The notes: generated by a model from the sequence alone, not told the origin. Counted from the stretch's first letter, positions 32,112-44,100 are shown. The stretch: DNA of 64,000 nucleotides from Usnea hakonensis (GCA_013423325.1 BLJB01000073.1:124001-188000), one strand, 5' to 3'. Program-made: numbers and translations.

Positions 32112-32582
32112 TGTAAGCACGCGAGCATCAATGCGGGCAATTTTTGGTGTCTATGAAGGCTGTTATATACATTAAGAATCCACATGTAATTTGGAAGGAG
32201 TCGTGGGATTTGAAAGTACAACATAGAGGCGCGTGAAAAAACCAGGAAAAGAAAAAAGAAAAAATACAAGAAAAAGAGAGAGTAGGTATAAGAATTGGAT
32301 GGATGGAATTCTTCGGTAGAAAAGATGTCGTCAAAGTGAAAACATTGCCACCATTTAGCTCGTACTCGTACCGGCATCTCGGGCTCTCCGCCACGCTTGG
32401 CTCGGATAGGCTAGTCAAGCACGAGACCTGGAGCAAATTGCTACTGTCTTCAATTTGGCTAAAACAAAGATTCGTCACATTATGCTCATTCTGCACATTT
32501 CACTTTCGGAACCCACCATGGCGTCATACTCTACGTATATGCTATCTCCCTGCCATGCATTCTACTTGTGCGGTACAGCCTT
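32112..32582. other. intergenic region (PAF-AH promoter, UTP17 3' end)
   Basis: 471 bp between two minus-strand genes. A purine-rich GAAAAAAGAAAAA stretch on the plus strand (about 32230-32285) is a pyrimidine tract just upstream of the lipase start on its own strand. No gene is seen. Confidence 0.5.
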
Positions 32583-35500
32583 TCATCCTTTTGCCTTCCC
32601 AGAATAGAGACTCGCGACTTGTTCAAACAGCTGTGTCACTGGAGGTAGGGCATATGTTCCTACATCAAACACCTCGGCCAGTCTGTCCTGGCTGACAACC
32701 ACTGCCCCATCATTCTCAATATCTGGCGCATCAGTGACAGTGCCAAACTTGGCTACTGAAAGCCCCGTATCCCTGCTGGCATCGCCTTGGGTCACCATGC
32801 TTTGCCTGCCGCCAAATAGATGACCAAGCCCTCCAGTAGGTGCCGCCTGATGTTCCGACAACGTCGTAGAGACAGAGGGTATCGATTGGCTTGGTCTGAT
32901 GGTTCGCACTTCAGCCGCTGAATCAATGGTGTAGAATCCTTTTCTCCCCAGTGCGGACAGTAGTGTTGTGATTGCGCTGCAACAATGCGTCGTAAATAGA
33001 GGTGTCTTATGCGCTGGATCAAAAATGACAACTCTCGATTCTAGGCCCGTCTTTTCAATTTGCGGTATTGCGACGGCGAAGAGCGAGTCGCGAGTATCGA
33101 CGGCAAGATGGCTCAGTGCGAATCGCTTTTCGAGCGATAGGCCATAAGCAGGCAGATTGACAGCAAATTTTGGCTTGTCATCGACAAGATCATAGACACA
33201 AAGCTCGTCCGATAATGTTATGAGATATTTGTGGACAATGCCTAAACCAAGCAGTGGACCAGTATACAATCCGGCATGTACATTATTGATGTCTCCGCTA
33301 GAAGTGTCAATGATGTAGATTGGAGATGCGGTTGAAGACTGGAAACTGGCAGCAAGGATAGACCCGTCTTTTGAGTAGGCAAGCTTAGCGCCCAGAAAGC
33401 CGTCTTCCATTTGAAATTCTGACAGCTCCAAGGATGTGGTGTTCTGGCAGTGCCAAGCTGTCAGGCTCCTGCTGTCTTTGCTCTTCACTTCTAGGCCATT
33501 CCTTCGGCGGATTGCTGGTTTCCACACTTTCACTATACCGTCTTGCCCAACGGTAGCAAAAGCAACAGAGCTCGGATCCGAAACAAGATCAAGGACACCG
33601 CTCTGATCGTATGGGTTACTGGATGGAGATGCATGTGGATTGTCGATTCTTGAGATTAACTCCCACACCTTTGTATCAACGTCCCAGGACCAGAACTTTA
33701 GATATATCTCCTCACGAAACCTTAGCTCTCCCAATAAACTTTCTTGATTGAAAGCAAATGGTTCTAAATCTCCCTTCGGTTGCATCCATTCATCCACCGA
33801 AGCGAGCCATTGCCCATCGGAACTAGTCTGAATGTGGGTAACGTTGGGTTCCTCGACGACATTCGATTCTGGACCAATATTCAGGGTCGTGACCTTCGTC
33901 CGGGCTAAAGCCTGCCGCGAAAACTGGTGAGATGCTCCGACATCGAAAGTTTGCAAATAAGAGGCATTTGGTGGCGCCGTGGATAATTGTTTCGAAGTGG
34001 TGGCAGGTGGCACTGCCAATAGCAGACGGCCAGGACTGGAAAAGGAGGCGCAGGCCGGGCGCCTAACCTTCTCGAATGCGCCCTTCTTTTGCGTCGCTGC
34101 AGTCACAGTGGGTACAAAAGGAAGTGGAAGTCTCGTCTGCTGAACAATTGGTATCTGTATGCCAGCGATGCTGAATGTTGGTCGAAGTTCAGAGGTAGAA
34201 AGTATCATAGCAGAGTTGTCGGCCAGCCGGATAGCATAAGAAGATCCAGAGGGAGAGACAACAACACTCTCTATGGCAGCGCCAAGATGAGGCAGGTGTT
34301 GTCGATGTGCCGTCTCTAGTTGCCAGAGGACGAGGGTAGTCTCTTGACCTCCAGAGATGACATAATTGCCTACATAGATTAGCAAGTTTGGATTTTGAAA
34401 AGATGAACACCTACCATCTGCAGACCATTTGACCGCCTGAGCAGCATTCCTATGCCAGTGCAATCGCCGAGAAACAATCTCTGTGGAGCTTCCTTTGCCT
34501 GGACGATCTCTTTTGACCATCTTCCATAGCAGATCCTCGTAGATATGAATAGAACCTTTCAATCCTCCAATAACTATGTCAATGGCATATGCTGCTGATT
34601 TTTTCCTTTTGGGCATCGTTTGAATTTTTTCAGACGGTCTGACCCTGACATCCGTACTGACGATATATTCCGGACTCTCAACGATACGCCATCTATATAT
34701 AATTTCTTTTAATGAAAATGGTGCAGATGCGTCGGAAGACCCAATTATCAGCTGTGATCCAGATGTGGCAACAATTACTCGGCCATTTTCTAAAACCTTG
34801 ACAGAAGATAGGGCTCGCTCGTTTGTGAGCAATGCCTTAGCGTCAGTCTTCGCACCATCCTCACCGCCTGCGAGACGATGTACCGAAAGCAGCCACGGTC
34901 CTTGCAATTTTCTATCCACTGTATACACAAGGTCGCTACCAAGATCGTCTTGATTCTGCTTTGCCGTCACTAAAGAGTAGATAGACGGGGCTGATATCCA
35001 ATGGCCTAGCCTCAAGCCTTCGACCCAGTTCCACTTTTCAATGATTCCATTTATCGTTGAAATGTAAAGATGATCCTGCGCCGTCGAAGACATTGCAAAT
35101 GCTGATATGCTATCAGCTCTGTTAATGTGAAACTGACGCACAAGAAGCGAAGTCGAAGTCGAATACACGGCGATTGAGGTACCGTATGCAACTAATAGAA
35201 ACCTGGAAAATTCTGCGATTAGAATATGAGAAAGCACGCTTCTCATAACGCAATACCTACTTCTCATCCGGGGAAAAGACTGGATCGACATCAAGCATTT
35301 GTCCTCCAACAGAGTCTGAGACCTTCCACTTCGCTGTCTCCGCAGCGACCTCTATCTTGCTCTTCTTCCCATTTGATCGCACGGTCCTGTCCTTGTGCTT
35401 CACTTTTTTTGTGCTGTCTTTTCCGCTCAACTTTCGCCCGCCTTCCTTTCCTCGTTGTTGGCCTTCATGCCGGTTTTGCGATGAGGTCGTTTGCACTCTT

Positions 35501-35823
35501 TCAGACAGGTTTCGCTCTGGTGTTTCTAACAACTTAGCGTCGCCGTTGCCCTCTTTTGCGACCCCATCCTTGTGCTGTGACCGGTCCCGATGCGATTTCT
35601 CCAATGCTCTTTTCTCTCGCCTTGCAATCTTGCGACGGAACTTTTCGCTCTTCCTGTTAGCGAGAAGTTCAATAGGACTCTTGGTTTCAGCGTGGTTTGG
35701 CGCAGAATTTAGGAGAGCTTTCGCTCGTAGTGTAGCGGTGTTCGCCTTAAGAGTCTTCGCTTTCTTCGGTTGTCTAGGAGTGGCTGACTCTTCATCTTGG
35801 GTCACCCTTTTCCTTTTTGACAT
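32583..35823 (-). CDS. UTP17: U3 snoRNP/t-UTP protein Utp17/Nan1 (WDR75 homologue)
   Basis: Utp17 is a WD40 subunit of the t-UTP/UtpA subcomplex of the small-subunit processome. It acts in the nucleolus in 18S rRNA processing and rDNA transcription. The exons are 35823-35261, 35202-34415 and 34369-32583, giving 1045 residues. Intron 1 (58 nt, GTAGGT...CAG) joins SPDEK to FLLVAYGTS. Intron 2 is 45 nt with no in-frame stop, but has a GTAGGT donor, a GCTAATC branch and a TAG acceptor; removing it restores a WSADG-NYVISGGQ blade. Residues 1-165 are Lys/Arg-rich and disordered. Two WD40 propellers follow, including ETTLVLWQL, VGQDGIVKVWK and YSKDGSILAAS blades. The C-terminal 100 residues resemble the Utp17 tail. 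Confidence 0.9.
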
Positions 35824-36080
35824 GTTCGGCCGAGAGCAGGTCTAGAAAGCTGTCCCTAGCATTCTGCGGCGATCTATAATGGTTTGGTTGTGATATCATT
35901 AATTGTGGCTACCGGCATGTGAAGTTTTGAAATTGTGACTTGCGGAAGCCATAGGGCTGAAATCTTCCCGCGAAACTACCTACTGAGCTTTGTTCTAACA
36001 GCACCACTCTTTTTCCGACTCCACTTCCAAAAATGCTCTCACAATTCCACATTCTGTGACATCGAGAGCTTATCGCAGAG
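35824..36080. promoter_or_regulatory. short divergent promoter UTP17/RPB10
   Basis: Only 257 bp separate the two start codons, so both promoters share this stretch. The genes act in rRNA processing and RNA polymerase assembly, so shared control is plausible (inference). No specific factor site was identified. Confidence 0.55.
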
Positions 36081-36468
36081 ATGATTATTCCCGTTCGCTG
36101 TTTCTCGTGCGGCAAGGTATACAAGCGTCTCGAAAGTGATGCACAGCGATACTTTGACTGATTCTATGTTCTAGGTGATTGGTGACATGTGGGAAAGCTA
36201 CCTCAGGATGTTAGGCGAGAACATTGCAGATGGGTGAGAATATCTTCGACTTGATGCTAGCTACATAGAGTCTGACTTTGTACAGCGATGCTATGGACCA
36301 GCTGGGATGCAAGCGCTTTTGCTGCCGACGCATGATCATGACACATGTGGATCTGATCGAGAAGCTACTCAAGTAAATATTTCTGGATATAGAATAGGTG
36401 CTTGAGCTGAAATGCTGCGCAGATACGATCCATCGGAGCGAGCTCGATTGAAAGCCCAAGGAACGTGA
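36081..36468 (+). CDS. RPB10: RNA polymerase I/II/III shared subunit Rpb10 (ABC10-beta)
   Basis: Rpb10 is a small zinc-binding subunit common to RNA polymerases I, II and III. The exons are 36081-36116, 36175-36233, 36286-36372 and 36423-36468, giving 75 residues, close to the usual 70-75. The product starts MIIPVRCFSCGK, continues VIGDMW, and has GCKRFCCRRM. Zinc ligands are Cys7, Cys10, Cys44 and Cys45. Introns are 58, 52 and 50 nt with GTATAC, GTGAGA and GTAAAT donors and TAG, CAG and CAG acceptors. No single open frame covers the gene, so it is easily missed. Confidence 0.97.
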
Positions 36469-36912
36469 CAGGACTCAGGAACAAGAGAGCCTTAGATCAA
36501 AAATCATTGCAAGGCGCTTCCCAGGGACGGAGACGAGTTTTGTTAAATAGGCGTTGGAATTGGCAAGGCATACCCCGACTGGCCCACATCAGTACAGACT
36601 TGGAGACGGAGCGTTCAGAATTCAGATAGGCCAGCACTCATTATAAGACTCATACTGAAGGGAAAGGCTTCCGATGATACTCATTCATATCTAAAACGAT
36701 CTCAAGCTTGAATACCTAATAATGACCATGATGGACATCGAGCCCCCACTTACAAGGCTCTGAGCCATGACTGAGGAAGTCCCGGTAAGACAATTCTCCG
36801 AGGATTAACCGACCGAAATACCTCTCCGCCACTCCTTTGCCTTCTTTTTCAGTTGCTTAAACCGCTCACTGAGTGATCATTCTCCAGAATCGCACCCAAA
36901 GCAGACTTGAAC
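36469..36912. other. intergenic region upstream of the DUF1479 gene
   Basis: 444 bp between two plus-strand genes. It contains TTCTTTTTCAG-like pyrimidine sequence at about 36840-36855 just before the next start. No gene is seen. Confidence 0.45.
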
Positions 36913-39009
36913 ATGATACTGAGGACGTACAAGCCTCGACAACGTATGCAAGCTGATAACCTTGGCATTGTCGTGCCAAGATTTGTAAAGCGTTGGGCGG
37001 CTACTTCAACCTCTGTGCATCATAGAAAAGCCGCTGGAGACATATCCAGTGTCTTTCCCTCCCTATCCGGCATAGACAATCCGCCGTTGCCTCCAAGATT
37101 TGCAGACTTGAAGAGACGGCTGAAACATGGTCATGAACATAGGTTGAGAGACAGCTGGCATCGGTTGCTGGCAGACCTACAGGAGGAGGTGGATATGATC
37201 AGGGCGTTAGGGTCGAAAGTCATACCTGAGCTCGAATTCCGAGACATGCACAATGTGGAGAAAAGGACCAACTTTCGTGATGGGCTACGTAAACGAGGTG
37301 TGGGTCTCATTAGAGGCGTAGTGTCGGAGCGGGAAGCTTTGGGTTGGAAAGAGCTAGCGAAGAGATACATTCAAACCAACCCATCGACGAAAGGTTGGTA
37401 GATACCTCGTCTTCTTTCCATTGGCGCTGCTGCTTCTCTCTTCTCCGTGCTTTAGTATCTTGTCCCGAGCAAAAAGAGCAGATGTGTGGAAGCTCTAATG
37501 TTCTACTTCGTCTTCTGTCCTGAAGCCAAGATTCTGATCTGAATGGTTACGCTTCATTGGATTGCACAGATAAGCACCGGGTCTCGAGCTTTTGCATCGA
37601 TAGCTCCTTTGAACCATGCCGAGGACCCAATCGTCTTTTCATTATGCTCGGTTTTCTGATCAATACATCCTCTTTCTATGTGTATGTCTTATTTGAGTCT
37701 AGGTTTTCCGGCTGGGGATCCTGCCGTATACGAGCTCTACTGGTCTCCTTCCCAAGTCCTTGCCCGCGCTCATCCCAATCTTCTTCGGACCCAAGCATTT
37801 CTCATGTCCCATTGGCATTCAGCCAACAGATCTGCTAGGATATCCACTTCTCACCCTGTTGCGTATGCTGATCGCCTTCGCATACGGCGTCCGGGTGACG
37901 TTGGCTTTGCACTTGGGCCGCATGTTGATGGGGGAAGCTGCGAACGGTGGTAAGTCACGAAGTCGGAGATGTTCTGTCTTATTGAGGTGGCTCTTTAAGA
38001 CATGCTGCGAGAGCAAGCCACCTCTGAGACTGATCGCACGACTTGTTTCTGTACTCCAAGAAATATGCTGATTCGGAAGTCATAAAGGGAAGAGAACGGT
38101 TATGGCAAAGGTGGGGTCTATAAGGAAATTTTTCGGGGCAGTTGGGAAGCCTATGACCCATGGGAAAGTAGTTGTCGATTACCTGTTGTTTCCGACCTTT
38201 ACAATGGTGCAGGAGGGTGTTCGATGTTCCGCATGTTCCAAGGCTGGCTATCCCTGTCTACAGCTAGCGCAGGGGAAGGGACTTTGATGGTCAATCCGCT
38301 GCTGGGGAAGGCAACTGCCTACTTTCTGCTCCGACCGTTTTTCCAACCTCGAAAGGGGCCTTCAGAAGCGCTGGGATCAAGCTTCCTCGATTCCAACAAT
38401 TGGCGCCTAGAAGATGAGACAACGTCAGTGTTGCAGGGCGCTGTCCCCTCAAATTGTCAGGAACTCAACGCGGCTTTGCATCCGCACCTTGGGTTGCAAG
38501 ATACCATGACACATGTCCCACAAGTCAGGCCTGGGGATTATGTAGCATGGCATTGTGACAGTACGTTAGAATCCGACAAATCAAAATCTGATGATCCGTA
38601 TTGACATCCTGATAAGCTATACACGCGGTCGATAAGACCCATGCTGGCAAGGACGATTCAAGTGTGATGTACATCCCTGCGTGCCCGCTAACAGAAGCGA
38701 ACGCTTGTTATCTGGTACGTCAAAGGGAGGCATTCTTTGAAGGTATGAATCCAGACAGTACCTCTGAGATGCGATCTTTGAGCGCGCTAATTTGGTCAAA
38801 TAGGAACGCCAGGTCCAGACTTTCCCTCAGGCGTAGGCGAAAGCCAACACATAGGACGTTTGGCTCCAGACTTCGTCATGCAGAATATCGACATCGAGAG
38901 TCAACGTGCAATGGGGCTCACCAGCTATGATGCTGGTCAGAAAGGTCTGCTCGATCGGGACCGTCAGACACTGCAAAGGGCAAATGAGATCTTGGGATTC
39001 GACTCCTAG
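36913..39009 (+). CDS. DUF1479 family protein (YbiU-like, cupin-type oxygenase fold)
   Basis: This is a fungal member of the DUF1479 family. The family is thought to have an Fe/2-oxoglutarate dioxygenase-like fold; its substrate is unknown. The exons are 36913-37393, 37703-37949, 38088-38560, 38617-38742 and 38804-39009, giving 510 residues. Family blocks run in order: FRDGLRKRGVGLIRGVV, GDPAVYELYWSPSQ, HPVAYADRLRIR then ALGPHVDGGSCERW (His/Asp metal-site candidate), SDLYNGAGGCSMFRMFQGW, VRPGDYVAWHCD then TIHAVD, and YIPACPLTEANA. The N-terminal 37 residues are Arg-rich and low in acids, like a mitochondrial presequence. Intron 1 is unusually long (309 nt). Introns 2 and 3 end in AAG rather than CAG/TAG; both are fixed by phase and by the family alignment. 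Confidence 0.88.
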
Positions 39010-39564
39010 ACTACGAGATATGGAGCCTCGAAGCCTTATAACCCACTCTTGAATAAGGTAAATATTCTCTTCCTCTAATGCGGCAGCCGGCAGAAAAACC
39101 TAACATTGTCCGATAGCGCCAATGATGATTCTAGAGGAGAGTCTACATGAAGCTTACCGTATACGGCTAACATTGCCATTACGGGCCCCATTTCCTGCTC
39201 GCATATCAGACTTTGGGCCAGTGTTGCTTCTCTGGAGACCCTCGTCCTGTCAAGGTGTTGGTAACTTGGCACTTTTGCCAATGCATCTGGAGCGTGATTT
39301 TACTGTCAAGCATCTGTACGAGTACGGAGGCTGATTTCCGTGCCGGACTTAGGCGATTAGGGATGTAAATACGGAGATACTCCGTACACATGGTTGTACA
39401 CATTTCGATATATTAAACATCGTGTCTCGAACTGTTCATTGCCCCCATCAGTCGCTACTCTTCAGATATCTTCCTTCACATTGACTTTTCCAACTTCTTG
39501 TGTTCGTATCTTTAGCTCCGCCAAAAGAAATATAACTAACAACCGCTACTCCAACCGCTCCGCC
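39010..39564. other. promoter region of the MDR oxidoreductase
   Basis: 555 bp between two plus-strand genes. It holds a CGG-N7-CCG inverted motif (listed separately) and a pyrimidine-rich leader before the ATG. No gene is seen. Confidence 0.5.
39372..39384. promoter_or_regulatory. CGG-N7-CCG inverted repeat, possible Zn2Cys6 site
   Basis: The triplets CGG (39372-39374) and CCG (39382-39384) are spaced by seven bases inside a 17-bp imperfect palindrome (39370-39386: seven-base arms, three-base centre). It lies about 180 bp upstream of the oxidoreductase ATG. Inverted CGG triplets are the usual target of fungal Zn2Cys6 dimers. The assignment rests on motif and position only. Confidence 0.4.
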
Positions 39565-40581
39565 ATGCCTACTAATACCGCCGCCTACCTGATCGCCACA
39601 GGTCAACCGCTAGAGGTCAAAGCCGCTCCCTACCCTACTCCCAGTGAGAATGACATCGTCGTGCACAACCAGGCTATAGCCATAAACCCAGCCGACTGGG
39701 CGATGCAAATGCTCGGCCAGGCCCTGTTCCCAACCATGAAGTTCCCAGCCATCATTGGCGAGGACGTCGCCGGAGAGATCATCGAGATTGGCTCCGGAGT
39801 CACGGGCTTCAAAATTGGCGATCGCGTCCTGGGCCATGCCTCGTCCGCTTTCCAAAAATACCCCATGATCCCCGCCCACATGGCGTCTCGGATCCCCAGC
39901 TCCCTAAGCTACGAGCAAGCCGCCGTCATCCCCCTGGGCCTCTCCACGGCCATAATCGGCCTCTTCGGCAAAGACTATCTCGCACTGCAATACCCCTCCC
40001 TGGCCCCGACGCCGACGGGCAAAACGCTCCTCATCTGGGGCGGTTCCACGAGCGTCGGCAGCAACGCCATCCAGTGCGCCGTCGCCGCGGGCTACGACGT
40101 CCTCACGACCGCCTCCCCCTCTAACTTCGATTACGTCAGGAACCTCGGCGCCACCCGCGCCTTTGACTACCGCAGCCCGTCTGTCCAGCAAGACTTGATC
40201 GCTGCCCTCGAGGGCACAGACTGCGCGGGCGCCTTGTGTATCGCGGATGTCTCGCCCCAGGGTCGCGCTCGTGCCGCCGACGTCTGTTTGGCGGTCGTGG
40301 CGGCGTCTTGGGGTGGGACGTTCGTCGCTATGGCGGCTCCGGTGCCGGAGACGCTCCCGGAGGGTGTCGGGGCTAGGTTCATCAATGCGAGAAATGTCGC
40401 GGGTGAGTTGGAGCTGGGGAGCGCTGTTTATGGTGATTATTTGCCTAGAGCGCTCGAGAAGGGGATGTTTGTTGCGGCGCCGGAGGCGGTGGTTGTGGGG
40501 GAGGGGTTGGAGGCGCTGCAGGGGGGGATGGATAGGTTGAAGAGGGGGGTTTCGGCGAGGAAGATTGTGGTGAGGTTGTGA
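39565..40581 (+). CDS. MDR-superfamily zinc-independent oxidoreductase (enoyl reductase/ToxD-like)
   Basis: The product is 338 residues from ATG 39565, the first ATG in the frame. It is an NAD(P)H-dependent medium-chain reductase. An N-terminal GroES-like domain carries INPADW and FPAIIGEDVAGEI, then VTGFKIGDRVLG. The nucleotide-binding fold has WGGSTSVG at about 158-165. The C-terminal part closes with a KRGVSARKIVV-type end typical of fungal trans-acting enoyl reductases and ToxD-like proteins. No structural zinc lobe with four Cys is seen. The substrate is unknown. There is no polyketide synthase or other biosynthetic neighbour, so a role in secondary metabolism is not supported here. There is no intron. 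Confidence 0.85.
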   Translation: MPTNTAAYLIATGQPLEVKAAPYPTPSENDIVVHNQAIAINPADWAMQMLGQALFPTMKFPAIIGEDVAGEIIEIGSGVTGFKIGDRVLGHASSAFQKYPMIPAHMASRIPSSLSYEQAAVIPLGLSTAIIGLFGKDYLALQYPSLAPTPTGKTLLIWGGSTSVGSNAIQCAVAAGYDVLTTASPSNFDYVRNLGATRAFDYRSPSVQQDLIAALEGTDCAGALCIADVSPQGRARAADVCLAVVAASWGGTFVAMAAPVPETLPEGVGARFINARNVAGELELGSAVYGDYLPRALEKGMFVAAPEAVVVGEGLEALQGGMDRLKRGVSARKIVVRL

Positions 40582-41161
40582 GGGGGGTTTGGGAGGGTTG
40601 GTCGTGGAGGTCTTTGGGTTTTTGGGAAGGTTTGTTGGGCACGATCGATTGTTCTTTCTTTGGGTGTGTTGTGTAGGGTAGATAGGATTGTGGGATATTG
40701 GGTCAGATAAGAGGGTGCTTCACTTGCGCCTGTTGATCAAAGTGAGAGGGAGAAGTTGCACTAATGTCTGTGGGTCGCGACTACAGTTGATGGAGCAATC
40801 TCTCTCTCCACATCGAAAAAGGATGGTGGGTCGAATTTTGGTTATTCATGTATATCAAGGGGGTTGTTACCGGCATGGCAACAGTAGTAAGAATGATATC
40901 GATTCAATGTGTTATTCCACAGCTGCTATAACATTTCTGGCGTCGCAATCTATCTGAACGATTTTGATCCTTGGTTGAAGGCCCCTTTCCAACAGCTAAA
41001 AGACACAATATTATTGAGCAGCCCTTGATATCGTACATTACCATTATTTTACCCAAATCAAGCCCCAGAAATATCTGTGGGCGCCGTTCGTTAATACAGA
41101 AATTGAGCAAAAATTCAGGACTTTTGGAAATCGAACACCAAGAACAGGCCACACTCTATCT
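40582..41161. other. convergent intergenic region
   Basis: 580 bp between converging genes, G/T-rich on the plus strand in its first 100 bp. No gene is seen. Confidence 0.5.
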
Positions 41162-44100
41162 TTAGTGATGCCTTTCATGCAGATAGACAACAGTGGTCCA
41201 CCCCTGACAGCACCACGTAGTCATCGCATGCTCACACCAAGGACACTTTACAGCTGTCTCCAATGTCGCCCCTGTTATTTTACCCTTGCCTTTGCCTCCG
41301 CCAATATCTTCAGCCTTATGCAGCTCTTTCGGTAGAGCCATTGCCTCGTAGAGCTTACTCGGTAGATCATGCCAGAATTTGCACTTGCAGCAAATGACGA
41401 AGAGCTTGGCAATGGGTTTCGCCTCCATGCCCTCCGCGAGAGCGCCTTTATTCAAAGAGACACTTCCAACCTCCGTGGCGGATCGATTGAATGTTCGTCC
41501 TGGGACAGGAAATTGGGAAGGGGTGCGAAATGGCGAGCGAGGTATGAGCTGTAGATCTGGGGGGTTGGAAGAAGCCTGCGCTTTAGTAGCCATAGACTTG
41601 ATAGTGGCATAGTCGGTTGGAACTGGTGGGAAGCGACCTGGTTCTTTTGGAACAGGCAAGAATTGAGGTTGACGCTTTACAAGTGGCTGATGCTTAAGCT
41701 CGGGTAAAAAGTCAAGCGAAGGCAGTGAATTCGTGACTGTAGTCTGGGTCTGAAGCTGAGGGTTTGAGCGAGGACGCTTGATTGATGTCTTTCGTACCAA
41801 GCCCTCTTCTGTTGTACTCTCGACGACAACTTCTGGAACATGTTTAGCAGTTGTCAGTTCCTTGCCAAGCGTACTAGTTGGGGTAGGTGTGTCCTTCACA
41901 GTTGGAGGCATCTCAGGCAGTGGCTTGTTTGTGACGACTGGACTCTTATGCTTGTCCTTTGGGCTTTCTGGCCCGGCTTCGAGACGCAGCTCCTTACCAT
42001 TTCCACTGATTTCATTCTCCGTGGCGACCTTGTTGTCTGACGTCAGAAAATGCTCAGTGGTCGTTTTAGGCGACAATTGCGATGGTACGGTTTCATTCGG
42101 TACCGTAGAGGATGTCGCGCGATTCCTAACATGAGACTGTATGGGTTTGGAGTCCAGCAAGCTATCTCTAGGCTGATTGCGAGAGGAACTTTCGGACCTC
42201 CTCATGCCACTTGCGTATACTTGCTCTACTTTGGACTCGCCCAGTGATGGTTTTACCTTTGAACGCTTCTCAGAAGGTTTTTCACTGACCGCTACCGGCC
42301 GAGGGACAGAATTAAGCGCTGACGTGTTAATCTGGCCATTCGCGGGGACGGAGATCCTGGAAGGAGCCAACTTTGAACGCCGCCGGAAACTGAGGATCTT
42401 GTCCGTCTTGATGCCCGGGGCTGTTTGGGTCTTGTTGAGCGAGACAGAATCGCGAACACTTTGTGAAGACGCACGAGCTGGCGTTTGTTCTTGCCCTTTT
42501 TGTGTAATTTCTGGCTGAGCTGGCTTTAGTGAGCTGGAAGGCGCGGCATTCAATTGCTGTTTCACCGGAGATTGCTGCTTCATCGGAGGCGGCTCTGTAT
42601 CCGGCTGCACGAGAGAGTCCTGGGTCATGGGACTAATAGGAACACGGTCTCTAGTGATGTTTCGTGAAGTGGACATCGTAGTACTATGCTGCTCGCGAAG
42701 ATCGAGGGCTTTTAATCCCAAATCCACTTGCGGAGTCTCCTCACCGACGAGCGCGTCGGACTTCGCTGCCACGTCATTCGCATCTTTCACAGCTTGCTCG
42801 TCTTCAAAGCCTGCTATGGAACGCTGCTGCTGATACATGCGCTGCTTGTGCACATAGCTACTGCCGTCATGGGATGACCTCGTCTGTGCACTACGCGGAG
42901 ATGGGGGTTCTGGAATTGGTTTCTGGTGGTGGCTTGCCATGATGGCCTCCATCTCTGCCGCAAAGTCATTTTGAAAGCTGGGGGACGCTTTGGGAGTATG
43001 AGTTGAAGTCCCGTTTTCCTTGATCGGATCGTTGTGCCAGTGTTTTGATCTGCGCTCAGAACTGTCTTTCCTCTGGGCAGGTGGCCTTTGTGGGCTTCTC
43101 GGCACTTGTTGCGGTACAGCGCTTGCAAGATTGGGTTCCGTAACGCTTCTGCTGAAAGTTGGAGTGGCAGCGTTCTGCAATGCTGGAATCGTTGAATTTT
43201 GCCGAGACTTTGATTCAAGAGGCTTGTTGTGTTCAGAATAAGTTGGGGACCTTTCCAATCGGTAGGCAAAAGATATGACCTCTCTCGTGTATGCATCTTC
43301 ACTTCCCCACGAGACGGATTTGTCGGTGCCAGATGAGGTCCTTCGGGAAGACCACCCAAAGTTAGGAAGCTTGGGGGCAGCTGAGCTTACGATATTATGC
43401 AACTGCCCTGAAGTACGCTCACGATCAGGCGCTTCCTCCGTGCTAGTCGCCGGTGTAGATCGTGAACGGGACTGCGAATCCAGCGAGTCGATAGAAGTTC
43501 CTGAGAGCCTCCTCTCTTCTCGAGAAGACCGTCTGGTGTCTTCACCCGATGTACGCGAAGATATCATAGACACCCATGAACTCCTTCGCAATGCTTGTGG
43601 CAATTTTTGAGTCTCCATTGCCGCTGGAGGCGGGTTCTTGCTCAGTCGCTTCCCAGCTTTGATATCTATTGCCCTTTGTTTCTCTTGATCCTGCTTCAAC
43701 TTTTTCTGAGTCTCCTTCTGCTCCTTTTCCATTCTCTTCCTCTCCTTTTTCCTCTTCTTCTCACCATGGTCGGACCAGCTCGGAGACAGACATATTTCTG
43801 AGGGAGAAGGATCCTCCGGATTTCTCGAAGTGTTGATCTTCAGTGGAGCCAACGACGGCATTGGCTTCCCCGAAGGTCTTGTGTCTGCTGACAAAGTAGG
43901 TAGGGTTTGCGAGCGGGGCATGAGAGAGGGGCGCACCGACGATTCAGGGGTGGCTAGAGATGGCTTTGGAGTCATCTTAGGCGAAGACGGTGCTTGACCG
44001 GGGGGTTCACGGAAAGATGTTCTATTTTGCGAAAGCGGGGTGGTGGGACCGGCGTGTGAGGATCGTTGTTGCTAAAAAAAGGATTCATTTAGTACGTTTG

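Noticed and set aside
34370..34414. 15 extra codons read straight through in UTP17
   Set aside because: The 45-nt stretch has no stop but has GTAGGT, a GCTAAT branch and TAG, and it interrupts a WD40 blade. It is treated as an intron.
39565..40581. Reading the MDR reductase as part of a biosynthetic gene cluster
   Set aside because: No synthase, P450, methyltransferase or transporter neighbours; the flanks are DUF1479 and an unrelated disordered protein.
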